Source: Cocos nucifera (Eukaryota > Streptophyta > Magnoliopsida > Arecales > Arecaceae). Taken from it: DNA of 64,000 nt. The position numbers and the translations under genes were made by a program. Under the pieces are notes generated by a model. The model worked only from the letters and a program-made list of their open reading frames with translations. It had not been told where the DNA came from and ran no database searches. Positions 22,070 through 33,959 of this stretch are shown here, piece after piece; within the stretch, counting starts at the first letter, position 1; the number at the start of each line of letters is the position of its first letter. The DNA is taken from positions 868,001 through 932,000 of the forward strand of contig QRFJ01000294.1 of NCBI GenBank assembly GCA_006176705.1. The letters run 5' to 3'.

Positions 22070-22495
22070 ACCGACATTCATGTCCTCTAGAGTAGCTACT
22101 TCTTGTGGAGGGGAATATGTGCTCATGCGTCGAATGTTCGACCCCATACTAGATGGCTAATTGGCGATGGTCAGACTATGGATGTCTTATCGAATGCATG
22201 ATTATCCAACCTCTTGCTCCATCAATCGATGGTTGACTCTAGTCAATACGGATGGGGTGGGGGCTAGATGAGTGCATGATCTATTCTATCCTAAAGAGCA
22301 AAGATGGAACATTACTTTGGTGACTTGTTTGTTCCGAGATCAGCTAGCCAAGTGGATTCTCTTCTTGTCGATTCCCATCCAGGACTACAAGGATGTGAGG
22401 GTTTGGATGTCCTCCTACAACTATAAGGTGATTGCCAAGGATCTTTTTGAGCTTTACAAAGGGAAGCCTATCAGGAGATTTATTGATCCATGGAT
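22070..22495 (+). pseudogene. LINE segment after copia-B
   Basis: Reads SYFLWRGICAHASNVRPHTRW, LIGDGQTMDVLSNA, a degraded stretch, then DVRVWMSSYNYKVIAKDLFE and LYKGKPIRRFIDPWI. The second LINE in the window carries the equivalent SSFMWKEICSQ, VRVWGF and RRLDRVWIWRL. The frame breaks at 22495 at the TGGAT target of the next insertion. Confidence 0.83.
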
Positions 22496-24040
22496 TGATT
22501 TTGATGATGCTAAAATACTTGAGTGCAATTGGTACTAATATAAGGTTAATAGGATATATAGTTGTACGGATTCTTTTAATGCTCAAATATTGCACAAAAA
22601 ATCAAGAAGTCCTCTCCAAAATATTCAAATAAAAAGTTTTCCAAAGCTTTTGACAAATAATGGAAGAGAAGAGTTGACCCCAAGACATCAAGAGTCGACT
22701 CTAGCACACCTAAAGAAAACTGGCACATTCCATGAGTCGACCCTAGAACAATCTTAGGATACAAGATAGAGAGCTATAAAATCAAGACTATCCAAGAGTT
22801 GACCCCATCATATCTCGATTCGACCTCTGCAAAGAAGGAACCGACCCTAAGAAGACATGAGTCGACCCCAAATTAGTCTCAAGAGAAAAAGACAGCAGAG
22901 ATCAGTGAAAAACAATATGTTCTCGAGTCGAGACTAGCAGGATTTGAGTTGACCTTAGATTGGTCACAGGGTAAAGATAGAGAGCAATGAAAAACTATCT
23001 ATTCCCTAGTCGACCCTAGCATTCATAAGTTGACACCAGCTCTAGAAGAGTTGACCTCAAAATGCCACAGTCAAAAGATAGAGCCATTCTGAGATATAGT
23101 ACTTTATGAGTCGACCCTTGAAAATTATAAGTCGACGCCTCTACAACTAGCAATCCAATGGCTAGTTTTTCATCAAAACATTCCAATAGGCAAAAATGTA
23201 TCCTAATGGCTAGTTTGAGCTGTCCAATGGTCATTTCACATCTTCCAGTCATTTGTGACATATTTAAGCAAGGAATTTAATTAAAGAACAAATCCAAGCA
23301 AAAAGATAAGCCAATAAAGAAGGAGAACTCAAGAGAGTAATCAATTCTCACCTTCTAACATTCAATTCAATTGAGGAGAAAGCTTTAGAACATTCATTGT
23401 ATGAGCTACCAGCTGAGTAAAGATTCAAAACAATTCCTAAAGCCTCTTTCAAGCAATTAAGGAGGAAGTCAAAGCTTTCGAGATGCTCTATCGGCAACTT
23501 TCTTGGGCTTCAAAGAGTTTTTATTATTGAACTTTAAATTGTTTACTCATTGTACTCTTTATGCTGTAATAAGTTTTCTAGGGATAGAAACTTGGGATTT
23601 AAGGCTAGTCTAAGTCTGTATTGGATGATTGTATTGTGACTAAATCTTGGGAGACTTAGTTACGAGGTTATGATTGGTGAGCTTGAGCAAAATCAATTGG
23701 GTTTGATTGTTAGCCCAACTAAAATAATTAGACTGTAATCAAGGAGTACTTATAACTAGAATTTCCAAGCAGAAAGCCTTGAAGAGCAGACATAGGTGCT
23801 AAGTTTAATACTGAACTACTATAAATTTGCTCTATTTGTAATTGTATGGTTGGTTCCCATTCATTTTTTGCTGCTACTTTTATTTCTCTCTTGGCACCTT
23901 ACAAGCATACATATAACTTGCAATTAGAGAACATATTTGATTTTTTTTTTTAATTTAGTTTTTTTTTAAGAGCTCCCCCCCCCCCCCCTCTCCCTCCACT
24001 CTTAGGTTGCTATCTCTGGGTAATAATATTGGATGTCACA
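22496..24040. mobile_element. solo LTR (Sirevirus/copia-like) inserted in LINE
   Basis: 1545 bp, TGATTTTGATG...ATGTCACA, flanked by an exact 5-bp TSD TGGAT (22491-22495 and 24041-24045). The LINE frame joins across it: PWI then WIWRLAVYPRV, the motif also seen in the second LINE. There is no internal coding sequence, so this is a solo LTR left by LTR-LTR recombination. Its first 550 bp contains many repeats of GAGTCGACCC/AGTTGACC words; the end holds T- and C-homopolymer runs (23940-23990). Confidence 0.87.
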
Positions 24041-24846
24041 TGGATATGGAGACTTGCGGTCTATCCGAGAGTTAGTTGCTTTCTCTAGAAAGTGGCATAG
24101 GGCCGCTTATTAACTAGAGGGGTACTAAGGGAGTAGGGGATGGACATTCCTTTGGCATGCCCATGAGCTAAGAGTAACACTAAGACTTTTGTGCATGTAT
24201 TGTTCCAATGGTGAAAGGCCCACACCTCACTGTTACTATTCCAGCATTCACCTAGAAGGAGGCACCAACACAAGCCTTCCTTGGGGCCTTGTAGATGAGT
24301 ATGCATACTGTCTTTCGGACCTTGGCATATTAGATTGACCTACACCGCTTATTGGATCTAGTTGGCTAGGAATAGCCAGGTGTTTGAGGGCAGCAAGGTA
24401 GTGTGCAAAGTTCATTTTAGAGAGAGCTTTGATCTAGGGAGCTGAGATCATCAATCTTTCTTCCAACGTAGTGATTTTGATAGCTCGGGATATCTGGGAC
24501 TCCCCCTCTACTTTTGAATTGTCTAATTTTTATCACCTAGAAGCTCCCATCCCGAGTTTCCTCAATGTTAACTTCAATGGTAGTGTGATTGGTGGCAATG
24601 GTGGCACCAATTTTATGATTTATGGTCCAAATATAGGCCTAATGGCAGTTGGCAGTTGTCACCTCTTTGACCAATTTCTTGAGTTGAGTTGAGAATGGCC
24701 TAGGCTGGCCTCACCTATGCAAGATACATCTTGAGAGTGGACTAGTTTATCATCAAGGGGGACTTTGCTACCATGGTAGGATGAATTCAAGGTCAATTGG
24801 AGGTGACTCATAACCATCGTCTCTTGTGTGATATCCAAATGATCAT
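24041..24846 (+). pseudogene. LINE post-RT region and RNase H segment
   Basis: Starts WIWRLAVYPRVSCFL, a stretch where the CxxC/HC region should be (ending HVLFQ), then TYTAYWI and LARNSQVFEGSKVVCKV. Then comes a plant-LINE RNase H: FLNVNFNGSVIGGNGGTNFM, GLTYARYILRVD and DFATMVG, ending RLLCDIQMII. The expected DGS aspartate is Asn here (NGS). The segment is interrupted at 24846 by the Sirevirus-like element with an exact ATCAT TSD. Confidence 0.85.
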
Positions 24847-26081
24847 TATTGCCCAAGGATGGCTATCCAAGAGGGGAGGGGGGTGAATTGGGTACTCATA
24901 AAATTTTAAGCCTAATTGAACTTTATCAAGAATGTACTTTAATAATTATCCCAAAGATATGATGATGATGTATGCAATATAAATAACAGCGGAATTAAAT
25001 CATATAGATTGTTAACTATGAAATAAAACTAGGTTAAGTAAGAATTAAAAGTAAGTAAAGAAAATATAAGAGGGCATAACACAAACACATAAGAATTTAT
25101 AGTGGTTCAGAGCAACCTGCTCCTACATCTACTCTCCAAGCTTTTCTTAACTATAATCCTTTCTTGATTATAGTGTGTCTATTTTTTTGAGCTTACAAAT
25201 AAATTCAATTGATTTTCAACAGGAGCACCAACCAAAATCTTATACTGTTAGTTTTTCAGGCTCACTAACAATCCAGTTAATTTTAATGGCTCACCAATCA
25301 TAACCATACAATGATTATTTTTTCGGGCTAACAATCAACTTGGATTAATTTTAACCTTGGTTTACCAATCAAACCAATATAATATCTAATTATAGGCTTG
25401 GATCGGTCTTTATCCCAAGTTTCTTTTTTCCAAAAAAACTTATAAACAAATAAAATATAATTTCAACATAAAATAAATAAAAAATAAAAACTCTTTTGAA
25501 GCACGGAGAAGAAGCTGAATAATTGATCTTTTGAAGCTTGACTGCTCTTCAATCAATGCTTGAGAGGATGTTGAGAATGTTGGAGAAGATCATTCTTAAA
25601 AAGCTCTCAATTATGTGCACTCTATCTCTCTTTTTTTCTCTTTCTCAATGATATTCAATAATCCTATCTTAGTTTGAAGATTTTCTCTTTTTAATCTACT
25701 TTCTTGATTTTTTTTATTGAGTCTCTAGTCTTTTATATGCTTGAAAATGGCTGGAGATTGAGTTTTGACCCTTCAAACCTTTGAAATAGCCGTTGAGCAT
25801 CATTGTGGATAAAAAATTGAAATTCTGAAAAACTAGCCATTACAGTTACTAGGTTGGCTCAATTTTTCACTGGATCAGCTCAGTTTTCAACTGAATCGGC
25901 TCAGTATCAGTAGACTTTAAAAATCAACTTTCTGTCTTTCTATTTTTTGAGACTGAGCCAACTATGGATAATTTCTTCATTTTAAGCACTTGGAAAGTTC
26001 TATGTATATTCTTAAAATACGTGATTAGTATCACTTATACTCAACATTTTGGAATTATTAAAATCAATCTTAGGATCAACA
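24847..26081 (-). repeat. Sirevirus-like 3' LTR
   Basis: About 1235 bp. Matches 29136-30608 in order but lacks about 235 bp that the right copy has between 30257 and 30491; the joint is at GCCAACTATGG (25958-25968), with CTA shared by both breakpoints. It ends ATCAACA in plus sense. Confidence 0.85.
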
Positions 26082-27899
26082 ATCTTTTTCTTTTTGATGA
26101 TGACCAAATCTTGAGTATATGCACAATAAAAATAAATAATATATTTCAATAAATTTTATCAAAATATATCATGAAGTATCATGAAGTATAGATTAAATAC
26201 ATGAATGAGTACTTCATGAATATTCTTTATTAATCTTTTGGTTCATTATACATAATTAATTCATTACACATATTTTATATACTCATTTCAAATTTATATC
26301 TTAATTCAAATCAATGAGTATTAAGAATTCAAGTATCAAATTCATTGAGTTCCTTAAGTATTAATTCTTTAAATATCAAATTCATGGAGTTTCTTAAGTA
26401 TTAATTCTTCAAGCATATACTCAACATTCCTTTTTCTTTTTTTGACAGTATCAAAAAGCTCATGGAAAGGATGAAGAAAATTCATCAAAATCAATATATG
26501 AGAATTGTATCAATTTAGAGATGTATCAATTTTAAAAAAATCAAGTCAAATAAATTATTTCTCTTTGAAAACTTGTCTTTCGATTTAAAGCATGTTTAAA
26601 ATACTTCATTCACTTTCAGAACTTAGCTTGAATACAAATTTTAAAAGCTCTCCCCTTTTTTGAATGAATATAATCTTTTTAATTAAATTTTCAAATATGC
26701 ATTTTTAAGCTTTATGAGAAATAGAGCTTTTAAAAATTTAATCATGAAATCAAGCATAATATATACTTTAATATTCAATCTTTCATTTTCTTAAAGAATT
26801 TCAGTCAATTAAGTTCGAAAAAAATATGTATTGAAAATATATCAAGCAAGTCAAGGGTTATGATATGTAGTATCAAAGCAAATGAGAATTATCTATTTAA
26901 ACTCATTTCTTAAGTAAAAGATTCTTGATACAAGTAACTTTATAAGAAATTCTTAAAGCACATCAAAATTTTAGTATTATATTTAAATTTTTGAATGAGT
27001 TTCTAAAATTGAAAGTATATATCAAAATGATAAATCAAATTATCAAATTCAAATTAAATCAAATTAGTTTAGAATGAGAATATTTTCAAATTTACTTTAA
27101 TTTTAATTAGTCAACAAAAATAATTTTATAATCAAAGCAATCAAATTAAATTAAAAGATTAAGATCATATGAAAGCTCAAATTAAAAAAGACATAATACA
27201 ATTGTTTAAAAATTTAACATCAAAAATAATATCTTGATACTAATTAATTATTAAAGAGAATGATGATATGGTCAAAATATAGAAATTATAAATAATTACC
27301 TAAAATAAATCAATCAAAACAAGTGAAGAACAAATGATCATCAATAATTTCTATTTTTGTTAAGTTTCAAAATAGTTTTAGTAATATTTTCTCCCCCTTT
27401 TTTTATAATTAATGCCATAAATTATTTTTCAACTTTTCCTTCTCTTTTTCTTTCAAAATAAGCATTTTTATTATAAGTTTAATTGATACCAAACTTAATC
27501 TTTAATTAATACTAATTTAGTAATTAATTCATCTTAAGTAAATTCTCTTCCTTACCTTTGCAAATAAAGGCTTTTTCAATTAAATGATCTTTAAGATCAA
27601 ATTATTTTCTTAAGTGTTTTCTCCTTCTTTTGCAAAAATACAATATAGATTTTATATTCAAATTTAGATCAAGAAACATATTCAATATAAGCATCAATAA
27701 ATCATTAAAATTAATTAGTTATTCTAAATAAATTTAGAAAATATTAATAGTATGATGTAGAGAAAAGTTTAGCTTTTACCAAATAGCATCATCCATCTAT
27801 TTTCATTTTCAAGACATCCATCAAAAGAATTTTTCTCTTTTCATTTCATTAGATCCTTGGTATACCTAAATAAATTAATTTATAATTTTTAGTATCCAA

Positions 27900-28900
27900 G
27901 CTTTCTTGGATTCATTAGAGTTAGTGCTCAAGATTTTTTTTGGAATCCAAATTTACCTAACCAAAGTATGGCCAATTTTTTTAAAATTATATTCTAAAAT
28001 TTTATGACCTACTTTGTTGCATTTAAAGTAAACTATAGAATATTTTTTAGAATAAGCTTTGCTAAATATGTTGTTCATAAATTTTTATTTTCTTAATAAA
28101 TTACAGCCAATTTTAGCTTTATCAAAAATAGTTTTTTGATTTATTAAAATAGATTGAAGCTTTTGAGAGCTAATTGTAAACATGTTAAGCATAGGCTTCA
28201 ATCTTTCAATCTCTTTTCTTAGATTGGCATTTTCTTCTAAAAGAAACTTCTTTTCTTTCAACAAGTTTTTTTTCTTTAATATAAAGTTTTAATTTTTCAA
28301 ATTTTATTTTCAACTTTATATTTTCTTCAACCAAAGATTTTTTAGATTTAAGAAATACTTCTTTTTTCTTTGGCCAAAGCATTCTTTTCTTTCAAAATAT
28401 ATTTTTTTATTTAATAAATTATTTTTTTCACCATCCAAAAGAAGATTAGATTTTTTGAGCTCTTTATTCTTCATATTTATCTTTTTAAATTCAATCATTA
28501 AATTATTAAAAGCTTTATATAATTTATCAAAGATAAAATCGAAAAAGTTATTAATGTTTACCTCATCATCATTAGCCATGAGGCAAGAATTTATAATTCA
28601 TTCTTTCTCTTCTTTGCTTTGCTCCTTCTTAATTGAATCTTTCTTTTTCCTTTGTTTCTTGTTCTTCTTTTTCTTTTTATTCTCATGAGCTACGAGGCAA
28701 AAATTAGGATGAGCTTCCTTCTCTTCTAGGGAGTTTAATTCTTCTTTTTTATTTGCTCCCTCAAAGATCATTTCTAATTTTTTTCATACTTCTTTTACTG
28801 AAATGCAAGAAGAAATCAAGTTAAATTCATTAAAGTCCAAAGAGCAATAAAGCATGTTCATGGTCTTAACATTTAGTTAGATTATTTTTTTATCAATAAT
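27900..28900 (-). pseudogene. gag: Sirevirus-like gag, C-terminal part
   Basis: On the - strand a lysine-rich stretch is followed by CLMANDDEVNINNFFDFIFD, ELKKSNLLLDGEKNNLLNKK, a coiled-coil-rich region; then YFKCNKVGHKILEYNF, a CCHC knuckle with Cys-to-Tyr changes, and KAWIL. This order (charged region, ANDDEV-like motif, coiled coil, knuckle) resembles the long gag proteins of Sireviruses. Several stops interrupt it. The region 26100-27900 further down the - strand shows no recognisable domains. Confidence 0.65.
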
Positions 28901-29113
28901 CAATGTATTGTGTGTGTGGGCCATTAACAATAATTCTCTATAAATTATAGTCATGTGCTTGTATGAATATATTCATCCTAGCTTTTCAATAGGTAAAGTT
29001 TAAGCCATTAAAAAGTGAGGGTCTATCTATGGAATGGCCTTCATTAAAAAGAAATTTTATTTTAAATTAATAATATCTTTAGCTCTTGACCGTTAGGTCA
29101 ACAATCAATTACA

Positions 29114-29133
29114 GAGCACCTGCTCTGATATCA
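29114..29133 (-). other. Sirevirus-like primer-binding site
   Basis: TGATATCAGAGCAGGTGCTC on the - strand, close to TGGTATCAGAGCAGGTGCT, which pairs with initiator tRNA-Met. It lies two bases from the right LTR. Confidence 0.85.
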
Positions 29134-29135
29134 CT

Positions 29136-30608
29136 TATTGCCCAAGGATGGCTACCCAAGAGGACGGATAAATTGGGTACTTATAAAATTTTAAGCTTAA
29201 TTGAACTTTATCAAGAATGTGCTTTAATAATTATCCAAATGATATGATGATGATGTATGTAATATAAATAGTAGCAGAATTAAATCATATAGATTGGTAA
29301 CTATGAAATAAAACTAAGTAAGAATTAAAAGCAAGTAAAGAAAATACAAGAGGGTACAACACAAATACACAAGAATTTATAGTGGTTTGGAGCAATCCGC
29401 TCCTACATCCACTCTCCAAGTTTTTCTTGAAAATTTTACTATAATCCTTTCTTGATTATAGTGTATTTATTTTTTTGGACTCACAAATAAATTCAGTTGA
29501 TTTTCAATAGGAGCACCAACCAAAATCTTACACCATTAGTTTTCGGACTCATTAACAATTCAGTTGGTTTTAACCTTAGCTTACCAATCACAACCATATA
29601 ATGATTATTTTCTTGGGCTAACGATCAATCCTGATTGATTTTAATCTTGGCTCACCAATCAAACCAATATAATATCCAATTACAGGCTAGGACCGACCTT
29701 TATCCCAAGTTTCTTTTTCCTCAAAGAAACTTGTAAAGAAAATAAAATATAATATCAACATAAAATAAATAAAAAATAAAAATTCTTTTGAAGCACGGAG
29801 AAGAAGATGAATGATTGATCTTTCGAAGCTTGACTTCTCTTCAATCAATACTTGAGAGGACATTGAGGATGTTGGAGAAGATCATTCTTGAAAAGCTCTC
29901 AATTCTATGCACTATATTCCTCTCTTTTTCTTTTTTTCAATGATATTTAATAATTCTCTCTTAGTTTGAAGATTTTCTCTCTTTAATCCACTTTCTTAAT
30001 TTTTTTCATTGAGTCTCTAGTCTTTTATATGTTTGAAAATTGATGGAGAATAAGTTTTGATCATTGGAACCTTTGAAATAGCCGTTGGGAGTCATTATAG
30101 ATAAAAAGTTAAAGTTTTGAAAAACTAGCCGTTATAGTCACTAGATCGACTCAGCTTTTCACTAGGTTGACTCGATTTTCAATTGGATTGGCTCAGTATC
30201 AGTAGACTTCAAAAATCAGCTTTCTATCTTTCTATTTTTTGAGACTGAGCCGACTAAGTATTGAGCTAGCTCAGTTTTTCACTGGATCATCTCAGTTCTC
30301 AGTCTTCAACAATTCTGCATATATTTCTACATGAGTGACTTTTTATCTTCAACTTTTGAAGACTTCTTCTTTCTTGATTTTTATGATCTTTTCCACCATT
30401 AAAGCTTCCAAAATTTTTTGTTTGAGCTTTATTTGAACATTTGGAATCATTCTTTTCTTTAACTTTTCTTCTTTTGAAATGATTTTTTCTATGGATAATT
30501 TCTTCATTTTAAGCATTTGAAAAGTTCTATGTACATTCTTGAAATACGTGACTAGTATCACTTATACTCAATATTTTATAATCATTAAAATCAATCTTAG
30601 AGTCAATA
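29136..30608 (-). repeat. Sirevirus-like 5' LTR
   Basis: About 1473 bp, TATTGCCC...TCAATA in plus sense, that is TG..CA ends with transitions. The 235-bp extra segment at 30257-30491 is absent from the left LTR. A motif family GACTGAGCCGACT / GATCGACTCAG recurs at 30140-30290. Confidence 0.87.
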
Positions 30609-30613
30609 ATCAT

Positions 30614-30825
30614 AATAAAGTGCACCTTCTTGGTAGCTAGACATGTCAATCGTGTGGCAATACATGCCTATCGTGAGGCAAATAATGCTACATATTGGAT
30701 TGCCTCCATTATGGCTCCACATTCGGGAGATATTTTATGGACTGAGATGGTGGCTGGTCATGTTATTTTTAAGAATATTTTATTTTTTGATTTTGTTGGA
30801 TGTGCTCCATTTCTATCATTTTAAA
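30614..30825 (+). pseudogene. LINE C-terminal end
   Basis: Reads ARHVNRVAIHAYREANNATY, then WIASIMAPHSGDILW, then FKNILFFDFVGCAPFLSF and a stop, the usual C-terminus of plant L1 ORF2 (HVYREAN-ADWVASFVA-HSGD-LW). A short A-run follows at 30824-30832. This is the 3' end of the LINE begun at 12430. Confidence 0.88.
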
Positions 30826-30832
30826 AAAAATA

Positions 30833-31883
30833 CATACATATGAGTAGCTTTCCACCTGCAACTTCGTAATAAATATATCCCTCCTCACCATTCTGATTTG
30901 GATTTTCTCCACCCCAAATAAAAATAATCCTCTTTACCACTTGTTACGTAGATCCATTCAGAGCACATAACCATCCATGATACGAAGCTAGCAGTCAGTC
31001 GCAGCATGGATGCCGACTCTTTCCTTCCCTTTGAACGAGGGAGAGAGAAGGATGGGAGGTTATATTTATTACTGCCCAGTTCCTGTGGCTTAGGAGATAT
31101 GCCACACTTTTGAGATATCCAGAGAGACAAAATTGTGTTGAAAATTTTGGTGGCTATACTAATTCAGGCGAGATCCTGAATGGTATCGGAAGTGTGTCTA
31201 CCGTCGGTCCCTGGAGAGATCCGGATCCCAATCGATGATCGAATTTTGCTAGCGCTACCCTCAATATGCTTAAGTTAGCTGGAGTTAAGAAAATAGTGGA
31301 AAAAATCATAGAAATGAAAGCTTAATATACTTAAAAAAAAAAAAAAAAAAAACTTATCTCGATCCCTATCTTAACTTCCTTTATATAAGGGTGGAGTTTG
31401 CCATTGTCCTGCAACCTCCTCCCCTTGAATACAGGAATATGGGAGTTACCAAATTCAAGTCATAAGTTGTTTGGATAATTATTTCGACCCATGATCTCTT
31501 AGTTATGAGTGGTTAATGCTTACGCCATGCATTATAACCATTCTATGACCCTGGATCTTCCAGATCGTGCATTATGATTTTTTCTTAGATTCTTGACCAG
31601 CAATTGAGTAGGACAATAGTTGAACACCGATATAGTCATCGATCTGTAAGTGACCACATTGCCAGATAAATCGTTGAGCATCATCGGGTTGAAATCATTG
31701 GCAGTCATCCGAGTAAATCTAGCAATGCAGCTGATTATCGATTAAGTCCGAGTTGAACATTGTCAGAATTTTATCGAGATCGTAGTTCCGAATATTTGCC
31801 GCAACACTATATATTATTATGATTGATCATTATAATTTAGAGAAAGAGTGTGTTGGTCCGAGAGCAGAAGAGGGAAAGTGGGA
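30833..31883. other. no gene recognised; upstream of the response-regulator locus
   Basis: Contains a 20-A run at about 31331-31350 and a TATATAAGG at about 31384. No transposon domain or long ORF is visible. Part of it may be the promoter region of the gene starting at 31884, but I cannot identify specific elements. Confidence 0.4.
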
Positions 31884-32294
31884 ATGGCATCGGAAAGAGG
31901 GGGTAAGGGCACCGGTGAAGTAGCACAATGGCCACCGGAGCCGCACATGCTCGCTGTCTATGATAGCTTCATCAACCATGCCATCATCATGAACGTCCTC
32001 TGGAGTTCGGTTTCTTTTATCGTCCTCTCTTAATTTCTTTGGAACATTGAAAATAGTTAACCCGTTTTCATTTTTGTTTCTTGGTAGTGATGACTGTGGA
32101 TAATGGGAGGAGAGCTCTCGAGCTCCTAAAAAAATCCAAGGTAAATAAAAAATTCAAGAAATTAATTTAACAAATAGAATGTTGGGCTTGGTATTGTAGA
32201 TAATTACATGTTTGCTATTATTGGTGGCAGGAATCATCCCAGTTGAAGGAGATCCTCGTGGTGATCATGTCCTCTGAGAACGTTCCGAATCAGA

Positions 32295-33392
32295 TAGGAT
32301 TGAAATTGGGCTCGGACCGGCCCAACTTTAGATCGACCTTCGAGCTCGATCTGAAATAATTCAGACCGAATTTGGGCATATATATAGAATCCATTTATCT
32401 TTTGGACCGGATTTAAGCTTATTTTCGGCGCGAAGCCCATCTAAGTATTGCATGCACCATGTGCAATTGAACCACACCAATCCTATGGTGAACAACATGT
32501 CATGTTACCCCTTGTATTTCACCAATGCACGCTATCCACTGTGCACAATCTAATCTTGACTGAGATGTTCGGTAAGCTAGAAATCCTAATTAAACACACT
32601 AAAATCATATAGAGCATAGAAATAAATGCTAGTTACTTGGGAAGTTAGAAAGACAAAGCAACAAATATGCTCAAAACACAATTGAGCCAGTTTTGAAACA
32701 AAAAATTCAATCAAAATTGCATCTTTTGTAGCCTCTCACCTTCACCAATGACCTATTGCACCGCTGACCAGTAGCCTAATGGCTCCTCAAAGAGTGAGAG
32801 GGACAACTACTTATGGGTGAGGCCGATGTTGAATAGGATGACATCGAATGATGGATTGGAGATGAGAATCCCCTTCATGGAGAGCCAGAGGAAGAGCTCC
32901 TCCTCGGAGAAGCCCTCAACTCCCCAGAGCACGTCGTAGCTAAGGTTGCCATGAACCACCTGGCCGAAGTAGGCTAGCTCATCATACATTGGGTAGCAGG
33001 GCCTGTCGAGCCAAATCTTGATGATGCCAGATTCCTTATCGAGGTTGAACGATTCGACCATCTTAGGGAGGAGCCCAGACAGGAGGTCATGCTCGTGCAG
33101 GAGCTCATGGATCGAACTGCCACCATCGGTGCCCATCGAGAGGTGCAGATAGAGGCAAATGAGAGGGAGAGAGAGAAATAAGGAGAGGGAGGAGTTTCGG
33201 GCTGGGTCTTGGGCTCAGGCTTGGGCCAGCCCATTAGGTTTGGATTGGGCTCGAGCTTGGGGTCAAGACAGGCTCGAGCCTTAAGTTTTAAAATATTTTT
33301 GAATCTAAGCTCGACCTGAAGCCTAAAAAAATATTCAGGCCAAGCTTAGGTAGGGATGTAGCCCGGCCTAGCCCGACCAGTTTCCAACCCTA
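32295..33392. mobile_element. non-autonomous hAT carrying a DUF538 gene copy
   Basis: Exact 8-bp TSD GAATCAGA at 32287-32294 and 33393-33400. Termini TAGGATTGAAATTGGGC and, in reverse complement, TAGGGTTGGAAACTGGTC form an imperfect inverted repeat. Subterminal regions are rich in GGGCTCG/GGCCC words, as in the larger hAT element at 14536. There is no transposase; the cargo is a DUF538 coding region on the - strand. The element splits exon 3 of the response-regulator gene; removing it and one TSD restores the exon. Confidence 0.9.
32807..33136 (-). pseudogene. DUF538 family protein, captured copy with premature stop
   Basis: 109 codons starting MGTDGGSSIHELLHEHDLLS. Family motifs: HELLHEHDLLSGLLPKMVES, DKESGIIKIWLDRPCYPMYD, then GNLSYDVLWGVEGFSEEELF, LWLSMKGILIS and LFNIGLTHK. 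DUF538 proteins are small plant proteins of poorly known function. There is no intron and the third codon positions are strongly G/C. The TAG at 32807-32809 stands where family members have a Gln codon; readable sequence beyond it (LSLSLFEEP) shows that about 15-20 residues are cut off. There is no clear signal peptide: the expected N-terminal extension lies in another frame (33137-33234). It lies wholly inside the hAT element, which implies capture. Confidence 0.85.
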
Positions 33393-33468
33393 GAATCAGA
33401 TTAGTAGGTACTTAAAAAAAATTATCGAGCAATATCAGAGGCATAGATGTCAATCTATTTATGACTTA

Positions 33469-33473
<5 letters not shown>

Positions 33474-33516
<43 letters not shown>
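33474..33516. repeat. (AT)n microsatellite
   Basis: Uninterrupted AT dinucleotides at the 5' end of the Helitron-like element. Confidence 0.97.
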
Positions 33517-33521
<5 letters not shown>

Positions 33522-33959
33522 TGGAGACTTCTACCTTCATTTGACATATGGGATTTGAGAAAAAATGAGGGAGAGCCATGTGTCCCATTATCTAAGCTTA
33601 TCTATTTAGCCGCTCCAAGCCTCCCATCCAATTGAGACTCCTAACGATAGCAAATAGCAGAAAAATCCAGGGAAAACATAGAAAATGTTAATGAAAATAA
33701 AGGAAAGACTGCTCGAAGCCTCACACAACCTCCTATCATCTAAGCTTACCTATTTGGCCACTCCAAGCCTCCCACTCAGATTGAGACTCCTAAGGATGAA
33801 AAATAGTAGAAAAACTTAGAAAAAACATTGAAAAAATCAACGACAACAATAGAAAGATGGAAAAAAATTGAAAGGTAAGACCTTTTGCCATATGGACGGA
33901 GGTTGTGGCAATGGTAGGGAGTGAGGGACCAGTGGAGGGCATGGACGATGGAGTCGGTG

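Larger units (their letters stand above)
24847..30608 (-). mobile_element. Sirevirus-like copia element, gag-only internal region
   Basis: LTRs at 24847-26081 and 29136-30608, exact TSD ATCAT (24842-24846 and 30609-30613). The - strand carries a primer-binding site TGATATCAGAGCAGGTGCTC beside the right LTR. The polypurine side reads CATCATCAAAAAGAAAAAGA, next to TGTTGA, typical of Sireviruses. The internal 3 kb holds a degraded gag and otherwise A+T-rich sequence with no integrase or RT that I can recognise. It inserted in the LINE RNase H. Confidence 0.87.
12430..30820 (+). mobile_element. L1-type LINE, split into six pieces by nested insertions
   Basis: Pieces at 12430-13922, 14396-14535, 18048-18631, 22070-22495, 24041-24846 and 30609-30820 read consecutively as endonuclease C-terminus, reverse transcriptase, post-RT region, RNase H and C-terminal tail of a plant L1 LINE. 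Joins are consistent at the codon level: for example PWI before 22495 continues as WIWRLAVYPRV at 24041, and CDIQMI before 24846 continues toward ARHVNRVAIHAYREANNATY after 30609. The summed LINE sequence is roughly 3.7 kb. Stops and shifts in every piece show that it was long dead. An A-rich run at 30824 marks the 3' end. Confidence 0.9.

Noticed and set aside
31848..32033. Treating the 61-codon ORF as a complete small protein
   Set aside because: Its reading continues as a receiver domain only through a splice near 32009; the codons after that (VSFIVLS) are intron.
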